DNA of 64,000 nucleotides from Buchnera aphidicola (Hyperomyzus lactucae) (GCF_005081705.1 NZ_CP034876.1:71236-135235), one strand, 5' to 3'; positions 21,799 to 32,750 are shown, numbered from the stretch's first letter. Made by a program: numbers and translations. Notes: generated by a model from the sequence alone, not told the origin.

Positions 21799-22169
21799 GT
21801 GAAGTTGACCTGTAAGCCGGGTTCTGTTTCAACAGTCATTCATCTAGATTAGTAATCACTTACTAATTCAAGCAGCCTACCCAGGTTTACATAGTACGAG
21901 CAATACATAACACCCTATATTTGGCTTTGCTCCGGGTGGAGTTTACCATGCCATAAATTGTTACCAATTATGCGGTGTGCTCTTACCACACCTTTTCACC
22001 CTGGCCATATTTTTGATTAAATTATTATTAAAAAAATAGGTGGTTTTTTTTCTGTTGCACTAGTCATAAGCTCACGCTTTCCAGATGTTATCTGGCACCC
22101 TGCTCTTTGGAGCCCGGACTTTCCTCTTTTTAATTTTTTAAATTAAACAGCGACTGTTTGGTCAACTTC
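21799..22169 (-). ncRNA. rnpB: RNase P RNA (M1 RNA)
   Basis: Catalytic RNA that matures tRNA 5' ends. On the minus strand the 5' end GAAGTTGACC pairs with the 3' end GGTCAACTTC to form helix P1. Universally conserved blocks are present in order: GAGGAAAGTCCGGGCTCC near 22105, CAGGGTGCCAGATAAC, AGTGCAACAGA, GGGTGAAAAGG, GGTAAGAGCACACC, AAACTCCACCCGGAGCAA, and AGGCTGCTTGAA near the 3' end. Type A architecture like E. coli, about 370 bases. The ends are placed by the P1 helix. Several peripheral helices are A+U-rich. Confidence 0.95.
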
Positions 22170-22177
22170 GTGAGTAA

Positions 22178-22206
22178 ATAATACATTATTTAAGTGGATT
22201 TGTCAT
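22178..22206 (-). promoter_or_regulatory. Promoter of rnpB
   Basis: On the minus strand ATGACA (22206-22201) and TATTAT (22183-22178) are separated by exactly 17 bases, and the -10 box ends nine bases before the RNA 5' end. The promoter overlaps the last codons of rsmI (stop at 22190). Confidence 0.7.
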
Positions 22207-23050
22207 TTTTCTTTTTTATTGCATATTTATATAAATTATTTTTACTAATATCATACACTTGTGAAGTAATTAAAACTGATGTTTTTAATGAAAGAAAATT
22301 TCTTAATGTTGAAAAAGTATCTAATATTTTTTTTGGTAGATTATTTTTTTTTAAATTTTTAAACCCTTCAATAATAATTACCATTTCTCCTTTATAACGA
22401 TATTTATCTTCTTTGAGCCATTGAAGCATTAAATTTGCTTTTGCTCCATAAATCGATTCCCATTTTTTTGTAATTTCGCGAGCTATTACTATATGTCTAT
22501 TTTTATCTATTTGTTCAATTATATCTTGTATACTTTCAAGTATACGATGTTTGGATTCATAAAAAATTATGGTTCGTGTTTCTTCTTTTAAAGAACTTAA
22601 TAAGTCACATCTTATTTTTTTTTTGGCAGGCAAAAATCCTTCATAACAAAAATGTTTATTTATTATTCCAGAAGCACTTAATGCAGTGATAGCCGCGCAA
22701 GCTCCTGGTAAAGGAATAACCGTTATATTTAAAATATGACATTTCTTTATTAAAATACCACCCGGATCATTAATAATTGGAGTGCCTGCATTAGAAACTA
22801 AAGCAATTTTCTTTCCTTTTTTTAATTCTTCGATTATATTTTCAGTTTGTTTTTTTTCATTATCCTTATTCATTAATATTAGATTATTTTTAATATTAAA
22901 ATGTTGTAGTAAAAAATTTGTATGTCTAATATTTTCCGCTGCAATTAAATGCACGTTTTTTAAAACTTCTAGTGCTCGGCAAGTAATATCTGATAAATTA
23001 CCAATAGGAGTTGGTACAATATAAAGAATACCAATAAATAATTCATTCAT
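22190..23050 (-). CDS. rsmI: 16S rRNA (cytidine-1402 2'-O) methyltransferase RsmI
   Basis: SAM-dependent methyltransferase that modifies C1402 in the 16S rRNA decoding centre. 286 residues, the same as E. coli. The TP_methylase motifs are YIVPTPIGNLSDIT at 10-23, AAENIRHT, VSNAGTPIINDPG near 85-97, and PLPGACAAITALSASG near 113-128. It is immediately upstream of rnpB on the same strand, and its 3' end holds the rnpB promoter. Confidence 0.95.
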   Translation of the reverse strand: MNELFIGILYIVPTPIGNLSDITCRALEVLKNVHLIAAENIRHTNFLLQHFNIKNNLILMNKDNEKKQTENIIEELKKGKKIALVSNAGTPIINDPGGILIKKCHILNITVIPLPGACAAITALSASGIINKHFCYEGFLPAKKKIRCDLLSSLKEETRTIIFYESKHRILESIQDIIEQIDKNRHIVIAREITKKWESIYGAKANLMLQWLKEDKYRYKGEMVIIIEGFKNLKKNNLPKKILDTFSTLRNFLSLKTSVLITSQVYDISKNNLYKYAIKKKNDKST

Positions 23051-23171
23051 TTTTTATCCATAAATACTTTACATGTGTGATAATAAGGTTAATGTATTCA
23101 TACTTTCTTGTATTAAAATAATACATTTTATATATATTATATACGATTTTTGACAATAATAAGGATTATAA

Positions 23172-24394
23172 GTGAAACGAGTTGTAATTACAGGTTTTGG
23201 TATTATTTCTAGTATTGGTAATAATAAACAAGAAGTATTTCACTCTTTATATAATGGTATTTCTGGAATTGTATTTTCGAAAGAAATGAAGAAATTAGGC
23301 TTACGCAGTAATATTTGGGGGGGGATTCAATTAAAAAAAAAAATATAATAACAAAAAAGATGTCTCGATTTATGAATGATGCTTCAAGATATTCCTTTTT
23401 AGCCATGATAGAAGCTATTAAAGACGCTAATATATCTAACAAACAGTATCAAAAAAATTCTCGAGTAGGATTGATTGTTGGTTCAGGATGCAGTTCCGTC
23501 CAATCTTTTTCACAAAAAAACATTAATCATGCTAAAGATAGTACATATAATAAAAGTTTTATTAGTCCTTATACTACAATTAAAACGATGCCCTCTGCAA
23601 TCTCGGCTTGTTTGTCTACATTATTTAAAATTTATGGAGCAACTTATTCTATAAGTTCAGCTTGTGCTACTTCTGCTCATTGTATTGGTAGTGCATTCGA
23701 ATTAATTCAACTTGGCAAACAAGATCTTATCTTCGCGGGTGGAGGTGAAGAGATAAGTTTAGAATTGGCTAGTCAATTTGATGCAATGAAAGTACTTTCT
23801 ACTAATTTTAATAATAATCCTATAAAAGCATCACGTGTCTACGATATAAATCGTGATGGTTTTGTTATTTCAGGTGGTGCAGGGATACTAGTTATAGAAG
23901 AATTAAATTATGCTCTATCTCGTTCTGCTCATATTTATGCAGAAATTATTGGATATGCTGCAACATCTGATGGTTTTAATATGGTTTCTCCCTCGGGATG
24001 TGGAGCTGTTCGATGTATGAATTTAGCTAGACAAGATAAAAATATTTCTATTGATTACGTGAATGTACATGGAACTTCCACTAAAACTGGTGATTTAATA
24101 GAATTAAGAGCTATTAAAGAAGTATTTTTAAAAGAAAAAAAACCTATGATTTCAGCAACAAAGTCTATAACAGGTCATGCATTAGGAGCTTCAGGTGCTC
24201 ATGAAATTATTTATACATTATTAATGCTAAAATATAATTTTATAGCTCCTACAATTAATATTGAACATTTAGAACCTTATGCAGAAGATATGAATATTAT
24301 TCAAAATACTATAAATACAAAATTTAATACGGCTATGTCTAATAGTTTTGGTTTTGGTGGTACGAATGCATCATTAATAATAACAAAATATTAA
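23172..24394 (+). CDS. fabB: 3-oxoacyl-ACP synthase I, interrupted by a poly(A) frameshift
   Basis: Beta-ketoacyl-ACP synthase that elongates fatty acids in the FAS II pathway. It starts with GTG 23172 (MKRVVITGFGIISSIG) after AAGGA. The first frame ends at TAA 23346-23348, right after an 11-A tract (23333-23343). Reading one extra A (or a -1 shift) in the tract continues without gap against E. coli FabB: IWGGIQLKKK then NIITKKMSRFMNDAS, giving about 407 residues (E. coli 406). The rest is intact: catalytic Cys in SSACATSAH, His in VHGTST, and Lys/His in SATKSITGH. Without rescue a 58-residue fragment results. A TTG/ATG restart downstream would lack the N-terminal strand. Confidence 0.93.
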
Positions 24395-24490
24395 ATTTTT
24401 ATGAAAGATTTAAATTATACTTAATAAAATTAAATTTTATAATATAAATTATCATCTATCTTTTTTGTATGTTTAAATAGTGTAAAGAAG

Positions 24491-24530
24491 AAAAATCATT
24501 TTAATATTTATAATATTGAAATGATTTTTT
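24491..24530 (+). terminator. Terminator after fabB
   Basis: An 18-base-pair stem (24491-24508 with 24512-24529, one G-U pair, loop of three) is flanked by A5 on the left and T6 on the right. It is about 95 bases after the fabB stop and 90 bases before talA. Confidence 0.75.
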
Positions 24531-24621
24531 CTTATTACGATTTATTATCGATCAGTATTATATACAATATAGCGTGTACATTTAATTTCAATTTTTATAT
24601 TCAAAAATAGAGAAATATAAT

Positions 24622-25572
24622 ATGAATCAATTACAATTATTAAAAACATTTTCAACTATTGTTGCAGATACTAGTGATATAGATTCTATCTGTAAGTATA
24701 AACCAGAAGATGCAACTACTAATCCATCTTTAATACTTCAAGCAGTAAAATCCAGTAAAAATCAAAAATTTGTTGATCAAGCCATAACGTATGCAAAAAA
24801 GAAAGGAGGTTTATATAAAGATAAAATAATCAATGCAAGTGATAAAATATTAGTTGATTTAGGAATTGAAATATTAAAATATATACCAGGTTATATTTCT
24901 AGTGAAGTAGATGCTCGTTTATCTTTTAGTAAAGAAGAATGTATTTTAAAAGCAAAAAAATTAATTGATTTATATGAAGAGCAAGGAATTTCTAGAAATA
25001 GGGTTTTAATAAAATTAGCCGCTACATGGGAATGCATAAAAGCTTCAGAAGAACTGAAAAAAGATAATATTCTATGTAATTTAACTCTTTTATTCTCTTT
25101 TGCACAAGCTCGTGCTTGTGCGGAATCAAATGTATTTTTGATATCTCCTTTTGTTGGACGCATTTATGACTGGTATGTTTCTCAAAATTTATTATCTAAA
25201 TCTTCTACCGAAAAAGATCCTGGTGTTTTATCTGTTTGCAAAATATACGACTACTATAAAAAATATAATTATAAAACTATAATTATGGGAGCAAGTTTCC
25301 GTAATATCCAACAAATATTACATTTATCTGGATGCGATAGATTAACTATTTCACCTGTTTTGTTAAAAGAATTAGAATCCAATACTAGTATATTTAAAAG
25401 ACAACTTAATCTTCCTGATGTTTTTTCTATTCCTACTGTTGTGCTTTCTGAAGAAGAATTTCGATGGGAGCACAATCAAGATCCTATGGCAGTTCAAAAA
25501 TTATCTGAAGGTATACGAGTTTTTGGTAAAGACCAATTATCTTTAGAAAAGATATTTGAGAAGAAAATATAA
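24622..25572 (+). CDS. talA: Transaldolase A
   Basis: Moves a dihydroxyacetone unit between sedoheptulose-7-phosphate and glyceraldehyde-3-phosphate, giving erythrose-4-phosphate for aromatic synthesis. 316 residues, the same as E. coli TalA. The Schiff-base lysine is in [11 protein letters not shown] near 132, and DATTNPSL (31-38) and the [11 protein letters not shown] strand are intact. It is followed by tkt, the same pairing as E. coli talA-tktB. Confidence 0.96.
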   Translation: MNQLQLLKTFSTIVADTSDIDSICKYKPEDATTNPSLILQAVKSSKNQKFVDQAITYAKKKGGLYKDKIINASDKILVDLGIEILKYIPGYISSEVDARLSFSKEECILKAKKLIDLYEEQGISRNRVLIKLAATWECIKASEELKKDNILCNLTLLFSFAQARACAESNVFLISPFVGRIYDWYVSQNLLSKSSTEKDPGVLSVCKIYDYYKKYNYKTIIMGASFRNIQQILHLSGCDRLTISPVLLKELESNTSIFKRQLNLPDVFSIPTVVLSEEEFRWEHNQDPMAVQKLSEGIRVFGKDQLSLEKIFEKKI

Positions 25573-25630
25573 ATTTTTTAATAAAATTCATTAAAATTCA
25601 CTCTTGATATTTTAATTTGAAGGAAAATAT

Positions 25631-27628
25631 ATGTGTTCACGAAAAGAATTAGCAAATGCAATTCGCATATTAAGTATCGATGCTGTACAAAATGCACAAT
25701 CAGGACATCCTGGCATGCCTATGGGAATGGCAGATATTGCTGAAGTATTATGGCGAGATTTTTTAAAACATAGTCCGAAAAATCCTATATGGAATAATCG
25801 TGATCGTTTTATACTGTCTAATGGACATGGTTCGATGTTGCTATATAGTTTGTTACATCTAACTGGATATAATTTATCGATAGAAGAACTAAAAAATTTC
25901 AGACAACTTAATTCAAAAACTCCAGGACATCCTGAAATAGGTGAAACTCCTGGTGTTGAAACGACAACTGGTCCATTGGGACAAGGATTAGCTAATGCTG
26001 TTGGAATGGCTATCGCCGAAAGAACTTTGAGTGCTTATTTTAATCGACCAGACTATAATATAGTCGATCATTACACTTGGGTTTTCGTCGGCGATGGTTG
26101 CTTAATGGAAGGAATTTCTCATGAAGTATGTTCTTTAGCGGGAACTTTAAAACTTGGTAAATTAATTGTATTTTATGATAAAAATGGAATTTCAATAGAT
26201 GGAAAAGTATCTAGTTGGTTTACAGATGATACAGTAAAACGTTTTCAATCTTATAATTGGCATGTAGTAGATAATGTTGATGGTCATGATCCAAAATCAA
26301 TTAAACAAGGTATTATAGAAGCGCAATTAATAGCAGAAAAACCTTCAATTATTATTTGTAATACTATTATAGGTTTCGGTTCTCCTAATAAATCTGGAAC
26401 AGCAGAATCACATGGTGCTCCTCTAGGAGAAAAAGAAATTGCTTTAACAAGAAAACAATTAGATTGGAAACATCCTCCTTTTGAAATACCTAATATAATT
26501 TATAAAAAATGGAATTTCATAAACAAAGGTTGTGAACTTGAAAATGAATGGATTGAAAAGTTTTCTTTATATCAATTAAAATATCCCGATCTATCAATCG
26601 AATATTTAAGACGAGTAAATAAAGAATTACCTACTAATTGGCATCAACAAACTAATAAATATATTCATTCTTTACAAAAAAATAAACAAAACATTGCTAG
26701 TCGTAAAGCTTCACAAAATACATTAGAAGAATTTACTAAAATTTTACCTGAATTAATAGGTGGTTCAGCTGATTTGTCACCTAGCAACTTAACTATGTGG
26801 TCTTGTTGTAGTTCGATTAAAGATAATTTAGCTGGAAATTATATTCATTATGGAGTTCGTGAATTTGGAATGACAGCCATTGCAAATGGTATATTTCATC
26901 ATGGAGGTTTTATTCCTTATACAGCTACATTTTTAATGTTTGTAGAATACGCACGTAATGCAGTTCGTATGGCTGCTTTAATGAACACTAAGCATATTTT
27001 TGTATATACTCACGATTCTATTGGATTAGGTGAAGATGGTCCTACACATCAACCTATCGAACAATTATCTAGTTTGAGAATAACTCCTAATATAGATGTA
27101 TGGAGACCAAGTGATCAAGTAGAAACAGCAGTGGCTTGGAAAAGTGCTATTGAAAAAAAATCAGGACCAACAGCGTTAATTTTATCTCGTCAAAATTTAT
27201 CTCAATTTGAACGAGATTCTAAACAATTATCTAGTATTGCTTATGGGGCATATATATTACATGATTCTAATAAACCACTTGATATTATTTTTATATCAAC
27301 TGGTTCAGAATTAAATATTACTTTAATTGCTGCAAAAAAACTTATTTCTTTAGGATATTCTGTACGTGTAGTATCTATGCCTTCTACAAATGTTTTTGAC
27401 AGACAAGATTCTTCCTATAAAGAGTTTATACTACCATCTTATGTTATTAAAAGAGTTGCAATTGAAGCTAGTATAGAAGATTTTTGGTATAAATATGTTG
27501 GTATTAACGGTGTAATTATTGGAATGAAAACATTTGGTGAATCTGCTTCAGCAGAAGATTTATTTGAAAAGTTCGGTTTTACTGTAGAAAACATTGTAAA
27601 AAAGTCAATAATTTTATTAAAATCTTAA
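25631..27628 (+). CDS. tktB: Transketolase
   Basis: TPP enzyme that moves two-carbon units in the pentose phosphate pathway; 665 residues (E. coli TktA 663, TktB 667). It has the substrate His in [11 protein letters not shown] (about 26), the TPP motif [14 protein letters not shown] (about 154), the GVREFGM motif near 410 and the GEDGPTHQP loop near 468. It is 58 bases after talA; the symbol tktB follows the E. coli talA-tktB order, since one gene probably does both jobs here. Confidence 0.93.
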   Translation: MCSRKELANAIRILSIDAVQNAQSGHPGMPMGMADIAEVLWRDFLKHSPKNPIWNNRDRFILSNGHGSMLLYSLLHLTGYNLSIEELKNFRQLNSKTPGHPEIGETPGVETTTGPLGQGLANAVGMAIAERTLSAYFNRPDYNIVDHYTWVFVGDGCLMEGISHEVCSLAGTLKLGKLIVFYDKNGISIDGKVSSWFTDDTVKRFQSYNWHVVDNVDGHDPKSIKQGIIEAQLIAEKPSIIICNTIIGFGSPNKSGTAESHGAPLGEKEIALTRKQLDWKHPPFEIPNIIYKKWNFINKGCELENEWIEKFSLYQLKYPDLSIEYLRRVNKELPTNWHQQTNKYIHSLQKNKQNIASRKASQNTLEEFTKILPELIGGSADLSPSNLTMWSCCSSIKDNLAGNYIHYGVREFGMTAIANGIFHHGGFIPYTATFLMFVEYARNAVRMAALMNTKHIFVYTHDSIGLGEDGPTHQPIEQLSSLRITPNIDVWRPSDQVETAVAWKSAIEKKSGPTALILSRQNLSQFERDSKQLSSIAYGAYILHDSNKPLDIIFISTGSELNITLIAAKKLISLGYSVRVVSMPSTNVFDRQDSSYKEFILPSYVIKRVAIEASIEDFWYKYVGINGVIIGMKTFGESASAEDLFEKFGFTVENIVKKSIILLKS

Positions 27629-27652
27629 TTTTATTAAAAATTTTTAATAGTT

Positions 27653-27674
27653 ATGGGGCTTGCTATAGCCCCAT
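27653..27674 (+). terminator. GC-rich hairpin after tkt
   Basis: ATGGGGCT (27653-27660) pairs with AGCCCCAT (27667-27674) around a six-base loop. A run of G and C is unusual in this intergenic sequence, which suggests that the stem is maintained. There is no strong T tail, so it may be a weak terminator or a 3'-end stabiliser. Confidence 0.55.
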
Positions 27675-27734
27675 GTTCTGCAAAAATTATAAATAATATT
27701 TATAAAAAATAACAATTAAATTAGGTAAAAAGAT

Positions 27735-28862
27735 ATGATGTTTTCAGTGACTGAATTAGCACAACAATTAATTTCAATTCCATCTATTAGTCCAAAAGAT
27801 TTAGGTTGTCAAAATATTATTATAAAACGTTTGCATGCAATGGGATTTAAAATTAAGATAATTAATATTAAGGATACAAAGAATTTTTGGGCTTTTAGAG
27901 GTGCTGGAAAAACATTAATGTTTGCAGGGCATACAGATGTGGTGTCACCAGGAAAAGAGGAAGATTGGCATACCAATCCTTTTGATCCAGTCATTAAAAA
28001 TGGATTTTTATTTGGAAGAGGATCTTCGGATATGAAAGGTGCTTTAGCCGCTATGGTTATTGCAACTGAAAGATTTATAAATAAATTTCCTAATCATCAA
28101 GGACGTTTGTCTTTCCTGATTACTTCAGATGAAGAGTCTAATGCTATTAATGGTACTGTAAAAGTAGTAGAATACTTGATGAATAAAAATGAAATAATTG
28201 ATTATTGTATTGTTGGAGAACCTTCTAGTACTTCTATAGTTGGTGATGTTATAAAAAATGGACGCCGTGGCTCGATCACAGTTAATTTAACAATTCATGG
28301 AGTACAAGGGCACATTGCATATCCTGATTTAGCAGATAATCCGATACATAAAGGAATGCCTATTATTACTGAAATATTATCTATAAAATTAGACGCTGGA
28401 AATATGTTTTTTTCACCTAGTAGTATTAATATTGCAAACATTCATGCTGGAGATGGAACTAGTAATATTATTCCAGGTTCTTTATTTGTTCAGTTTAATA
28501 TTCGTTTTAGTACTGAAGTGTCTGAAACGGAAATTAAATCTAAAATTATAAATATATTAAATAAGCATAATATTAATTATGATATAAAATGGATTTTTTC
28601 AGGAAAACCATTTCTTACAAAACCAGGTTTATTAATAAAAACTGTAACTCAATCTATTATAAATATTAATAAAAAAAAACCTATTTTTTCTACATCTGGT
28701 GGTACTTCTGATGGTCGATTTATTTCTTTAATGGGTTCCGAAGTAGTTGAATTAGGATTAACTAACGATACAATTCACAAAGTAAATGAATGTGTAAAAA
28801 TATCTGATTTATACTTATTAAGCTTAATATATAAAGATATTTTAGAAAAATTATTTACTTGA
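27735..28862 (+). CDS. dapE: Succinyl-diaminopimelate desuccinylase
   Basis: Zinc enzyme of the succinylase branch of lysine and meso-diaminopimelate synthesis. 375 residues, the same as E. coli. Metal ligands and catalytic residues: AGHTDVV (His near 66, Asp 68), GRGSSDMKG (near 98-106), TSDEES (Glu pair near 133-134), and VGEPSS. The final His is in NDTIHKVNE near 349. ATG 27735 and 27738 are adjacent; AGGTAA upstream fits either. With dapA below it serves essential amino-acid supply and peptidoglycan. Confidence 0.96.
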   Translation: MMFSVTELAQQLISIPSISPKDLGCQNIIIKRLHAMGFKIKIINIKDTKNFWAFRGAGKTLMFAGHTDVVSPGKEEDWHTNPFDPVIKNGFLFGRGSSDMKGALAAMVIATERFINKFPNHQGRLSFLITSDEESNAINGTVKVVEYLMNKNEIIDYCIVGEPSSTSIVGDVIKNGRRGSITVNLTIHGVQGHIAYPDLADNPIHKGMPIITEILSIKLDAGNMFFSPSSINIANIHAGDGTSNIIPGSLFVQFNIRFSTEVSETEIKSKIINILNKHNINYDIKWIFSGKPFLTKPGLLIKTVTQSIININKKKPIFSTSGGTSDGRFISLMGSEVVELGLTNDTIHKVNECVKISDLYLLSLIYKDILEKLFT

Positions 28863-29000
28863 ATTTTAAAACAATTAATAGTAATTATTATTTTAAATAT
28901 TTTACTATAAATGGTGCAGAATATCATAATGATAATCTACACCAAATACTTTTAATAAATATAAAACTTAAAAAAAATATCTTTTTGAAAAATTATTTAT

Positions 29001-29255
29001 TTATATAGGCGGAAATATATCATAATTTTTTTGTTCTAAATCTTTTTTTGTATAAGGAATGTTATATTCTTTGTTTTTAGTTGGAATGTTAATTCCTTTT
29101 GGAATAATTAAGGGTTTTAATTGATTTTTTCTGAAGTCAAAATCATTGTTTTTGTTAAAATCTTTTAATGTACAAGACGTTATTAAAAATATATTTAAAA
29201 TTTGAGGTATTATTATAATTTTTAAAAATTTTCTATAATTTTTGCAGATTTGCAT
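29001..29255 (-). CDS. bamC: Miniature lipoprotein, N-terminal remnant of BamC (NlpB)
   Basis: 84 residues from ATG 29255 (or 90 from TTG 29273), overlapping the dapA 3' end. It is a clear lipoprotein: Lys/Arg n-region, hydrophobic stretch and lipobox LITSC with lipidated Cys28. The mature part, from [22 protein letters not shown] to the end, aligns with the unstructured N-terminal segment of E. coli BamC that wraps BamD. The two folded helix-grip domains (about 250 residues) are absent, with only 138 bases before dapE. Position after dapA matches the E. coli dapA-bamC operon. Identification rests on this synteny, the lipobox and short similarity. Confidence 0.78.
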   Translation of the reverse strand: MQICKNYRKFLKIIIIPQILNIFLITSCTLKDFNKNNDFDFRKNQLKPLIIPKGINIPTKNKEYNIPYTKKDLEQKNYDIFPPI

Positions 29256-30117
29256 ATTGAATGGCTTTTTCAAGTTGTAAACGTGTAGTATTTAAAATAG
29301 GAGTCATTGGTAAACGCAGTGTATCACTTTTTATCAATCCTATTTTTTTAGCTAGCCATTTTACTGGAATAGGATTAGGTTCTATAAATAATGCTTCATG
29401 TAACATCATTAAACGTTGATTTATAGATCTTGCATTAATAAAATCTCCTTTTAGTGCGTATGAACAGATCTGCATCATTTCTTTTGCAGCAATATTTGCT
29501 GTAACTGATATTACACCTTGACCTCCTAACTGCATAAAATCTAACGCTGTTGCATCATCTCCACTGATTAATAAAAAATTTTTTTTAACTAATTGTTTTA
29601 TTTTATTGATACGTGATAAATCCCCAGTGGCTTCTTTAATACCTATGATATTATCAAATTTTGATAGTTTACCTACTGTTTCTGGAAGTAAATCACATCC
29701 TGTACGAGTTGGAACATTGTATAAAATTTGTGGTAATTCTGTATTTTCTGAAATAGCTTTAAAATGTTGGTATAATCCTTCTTGAGTGGGTTTATTGTAA
29801 TATGGGGTTACAGTTAAACATCCTGCAATACCAGATTTTTCAAATCTTTTTGTTAAAGATATAGCTTCTGTCGTAGCATTAGCTCCTGTACCTGCAATAA
29901 TTGGAATACGTCTATCTGCTAATTCTAAAGTGAGCATAACAATATTTATATGCTCTTCTTGACTCAGTGTTGCTGATTCCCCAGTAGTTCCAATAGAAAC
30001 AATGGCTTTAGTTTTATTACATACATGGTAATTGATTAGTTTTTTTAAACTACTACGACAAATTTGACCTTTTTCATCCATGGGTGTAATTAGTGCAACA
30101 ATACTTCCTGTAAACAT
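29233..30117 (-). CDS. dapA: 4-hydroxy-tetrahydrodipicolinate synthase
   Basis: Condenses pyruvate with aspartate semialdehyde, the first committed lysine step. 294 residues (E. coli 292). Schiff-base Lys161 (GIKEATGD), Thr44-Thr45 (GTTGES) and Tyr133 are present. Of the E. coli lysine-feedback residues, Ser48, Ala49, Leu51, His56, Asn80, Glu84 and Tyr106 are kept, but His53 is Gln. The 3' end overlaps bamC. ATG 30117 has a GGAGAA upstream. Confidence 0.96.
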   Translation of the reverse strand: MFTGSIVALITPMDEKGQICRSSLKKLINYHVCNKTKAIVSIGTTGESATLSQEEHINIVMLTLELADRRIPIIAGTGANATTEAISLTKRFEKSGIAGCLTVTPYYNKPTQEGLYQHFKAISENTELPQILYNVPTRTGCDLLPETVGKLSKFDNIIGIKEATGDLSRINKIKQLVKKNFLLISGDDATALDFMQLGGQGVISVTANIAAKEMMQICSYALKGDFINARSINQRLMMLHEALFIEPNPIPVKWLAKKIGLIKSDTLRLPMTPILNTTRLQLEKAIQYANLQKL

Positions 30118-30522
30118 TGGTTATTCTCCTATATAAAAAATATTTTATGGTATGTTTGATAGATATGTAAAACAAAGTATATAGAAATGATAAACATAAT
30201 ATTTCAAATATAGTTTGATTTTAAATATAAAAATATCATAGAATATAATCTATATTATAAAATATTAATAATGCTATCGTGAAAAATATACTTTAACAAA
30301 AATATTATTTTAGGGAATTTTTTATACAATTAACATCTTGAAATCTGGATTTATTGCGCTTTAATTTATGTTTTTTAATCCTAGAAAAAACTAGTATATA
30401 TAATATTTTTTTAGAAAAATATTTTTTGAAAATTTATTATTGAAAAGAAAAAAAGTATTACATACTTATAATGTATAAGCTACTAAATAAAAACTAATTT
30501 AGTAGCATATTTTTAATGATTA
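30118..30522 (-). other. Long intergenic region between dapA and aroC
   Basis: About 400 bases of very AT-rich sequence between two minus-strand genes. Apart from the hairpin at 30479-30506 and the dapA Shine-Dalgarno sequence at its left edge, I see no open frame, RNA gene or recognisable gene remnant. Confidence 0.6.
30479..30506 (-). terminator. Hairpin after aroC
   Basis: GCTACTAAAT (30479-30488) pairs perfectly with ATTTAGTAGC (30497-30506) around an eight-base loop, about 17 bases past the aroC stop on the minus strand. The T tail is poor in either direction, so it may be a weak terminator or an mRNA end. Confidence 0.55.
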
Positions 30523-31581
30523 TCATCCGCATTGTGCACGGAATCTGAGCATGTGATCCATTAATACAATTGCCACCATTGCTTCAGTGATAGGAACAGC
30601 ACGCAATCCGACACATGGATCATGTCGACCATTGACAATTATTTCAACTTTTTCATTATTTCGATTAATCGTATTTCCTGTTTTACGAATGCTCGATGTA
30701 GGTTTAAATGCCACTTTTAATAAAATTTTTTCACCGTTACTAATGCCACCTAAAATCCCCCCGGAATGATTAGTTAAAAATCCTTTTGGTGTAATCTCAT
30801 CACGATGCTCACTTCCTTTTTGATTGATTACTGAAAAACCATCTCCAATTTCTATTCCTTTTACAGCATTAATACTCATGAGAGCATGTGCTAAATCGGC
30901 ATCAAGACGATCAAATACTGGTTCTCCAAGTCCAACGGGAACGTTTTCGGCAATAATAGTAATTTCGGCTCCGATTGAATCACCTAATTTTTTTAAGTTT
31001 TTCATCAACAATTCAAGTTCTGAAACTTTTCCTGGATCAGAACAAAAAAAAGGATTTTTTTCTATTTCTTCCCAAGATTTAAATGAACATTTAATATTTC
31101 CCATTGCTGATAAGTATGCACGTATGGTTATACCATATTTATTTTTTAAATATTTTTTTGCAATTGCACCTGCTGCAACTCGCATAGTAGTTTCACGAGC
31201 AGAGGATCTACCTCCACCACGATAATCTCTTACTCCATATTTTTTTTCATAAGTATAATCGGCATGTCCTGGTCTGAATAGGTTTTTTATATTACTATAA
31301 TCTTGAGAACGTTGATCATTATTATAAACAATTAAACCAATACTAGTACCAGTTGTAACACCTTCGAATATACCAGAAAGTATGTGAATTTTATCTAATT
31401 CACGGCGAGAAGTTGTATAGCGAGAAGTACCTGGTCTTCTGCGATTTAAATCATATTGTAAATCTTCACAAGATATTTTAAGATTTGGAGGTGTCCCATC
31501 AATTATACATCCTAATGCTTCTCCATGTGATTCACCAAAAGTAGTAACGCAGAATATTTTGCCAATTGTATTTCCAGACAT
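30523..31581 (-). CDS. aroC: Chorismate synthase
   Basis: FMN-dependent elimination of phosphate from EPSP to give chorismate, precursor of the aromatic amino acids. 352 residues (E. coli 361). Family signatures GESHG at 15-19, [14 protein letters not shown] near 48-61, GRSSARET near 124-131 and [14 protein letters not shown] near 318-331 are intact. In E. coli it follows prmB; here no prmB lies in the 226 bases between it and divergent smrB. Confidence 0.96.
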   Translation of the reverse strand: MSGNTIGKIFCVTTFGESHGEALGCIIDGTPPNLKISCEDLQYDLNRRRPGTSRYTTSRRELDKIHILSGIFEGVTTGTSIGLIVYNNDQRSQDYSNIKNLFRPGHADYTYEKKYGVRDYRGGGRSSARETTMRVAAGAIAKKYLKNKYGITIRAYLSAMGNIKCSFKSWEEIEKNPFFCSDPGKVSELELLMKNLKKLGDSIGAEITIIAENVPVGLGEPVFDRLDADLAHALMSINAVKGIEIGDGFSVINQKGSEHRDEITPKGFLTNHSGGILGGISNGEKILLKVAFKPTSSIRKTGNTINRNNEKVEIIVNGRHDPCVGLRAVPITEAMVAIVLMDHMLRFRAQCG

Positions 31582-31813
31582 GTTTTTCTTCTATTTGATA
31601 TTATTAAATAATACAACTATACAGAATAAATAAAACATTAAAAACATCAATATATGATAATTTACTTATTTTTTATATATAAATAATAAATTTTTTTATT
31701 TGTTGTTTTTATAAAAACTAAATTATATAATTAAAAAAAATATGTAAATAATTATAAAAAATACATCTACTGAAACTGTACAAATTTATTAAAATCATTG
31801 GTAATAAATGCTT

Positions 31814-32347
31814 ATGAATAAAAATAGACGATATACTTTCGATGAAAATTATTTATTTCGTCAATGGTTAAATGGTACTCGTGAGATAGTACAAGATACT
31901 ATCTTTCATCCTCGAGTGCATAAAAAAAATAATGATAATATATTATTTAAACGTATTATTTTTGAACAGGATGCTCATAGTCATTATTTTTCCTATAGAA
32001 ATAAAAAAATTTTCTTTAAAGATAATCCTATTTCTTATATGCGGCATAAAAATTTATATGATGTTCTGGAAAATTTAAAAAAAGGAAAATACAATCCAGA
32101 CATCTTTTTAGATTTGCATGGATTAACGCAATATCAAGCTCAAAAAGCATTAGGTGAATTAATTACAGTATGTCAAAAAGAGAAGATTTTTTGTGCACAT
32201 ATTATGTATGGATATGGTAAACATATTTTAAAAAAACAAACACCTTTCTGGTTATCTCAACATCCAGATATCATAGCTTTCCATCAAGCCCCCAAATTTT
32301 TTGGAAGCGATGCCGCAATTATAGTGATAATTGAAATTAATTCTTAA
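31814..32347 (+). CDS. smrB: Ribosome rescue endonuclease SmrB
   Basis: Smr-domain nuclease that in E. coli cleaves mRNA between collided ribosomes. From ATG 31814 the product is 177 residues and the N terminus aligns with E. coli SmrB (183) without gaps; ATG 31808 would add two residues. The Smr domain starts near 96. The catalytic DLHG (100-103) is kept, and GKHILKKQTPFWLSQHP is nearly identical to E. coli. The second Smr motif, HGHG in E. coli, is YGYG here (Tyr132, Tyr134). Divergent from aroC, as in E. coli. Confidence 0.93.
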   Translation: MNKNRRYTFDENYLFRQWLNGTREIVQDTIFHPRVHKKNNDNILFKRIIFEQDAHSHYFSYRNKKIFFKDNPISYMRHKNLYDVLENLKKGKYNPDIFLDLHGLTQYQAQKALGELITVCQKEKIFCAHIMYGYGKHILKKQTPFWLSQHPDIIAFHQAPKFFGSDAAIIVIIEINS

Positions 32348-32426
32348 ATTAAAAAAATTATATTTTTCACTAGTAAAAATAATTTTATTTTGTATATACA
32401 AATCTTAAAACAACTTTTTTTTGAAG

Positions 32427-32444
32427 ATACAATTCGCATTGTAT
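32427..32444 (+). terminator. Hairpin downstream of smrB
   Basis: ATACAAT (32427-32433) pairs with ATTGTAT (32438-32444) around a TCGC loop, followed by TTCTTT. A plausible but weak terminator about 80 bases after smrB. Confidence 0.4.
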
Positions 32445-32718
32445 TTCTTTAAAGAAATTATTAACTATTTTAAATTCTATCAATCATATTTTATCATATA
32501 AAAAATTTTTTGAATTAATCATAAAAAGCCTCTATTAGATTTTTGTAATAAAGTTTTTAAAATTTAAAATAGTTCCTTTTTAAAAATGATTTTTAAAAAA
32601 CTTATAATTACCGATAATTTTTATTTATTATATTGAAATTTTACGATAACATTATTTATATAATAAACCCTTTTTAATTATATATGATTTAATTGACTTT
32701 ATAAAAAAATGATTTTTC

Positions 32719-32750
32719 AAAAACCCTTATAATTTTGGGTTTTTTTATTT
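32719..32750 (+). terminator. Terminator-like hairpin before hisG (remnant attenuator)
   Basis: AAAAACCC (32719-32726) pairs with GGGTTTTT (32737-32744), followed by further T. It ends about 35 bases before the hisG ATG, the place of the his attenuator in enterobacteria. No leader peptide and no competing antiterminator hairpin are evident. Confidence 0.6.

Noticed and set aside
23315..24394. fabB read as a separate 359-residue gene from TTG 23315
   Set aside because: Its first nine residues come from the wrong frame of the G8/A11 region and do not match FabB, while the upstream frame supplies the true N terminus exactly.
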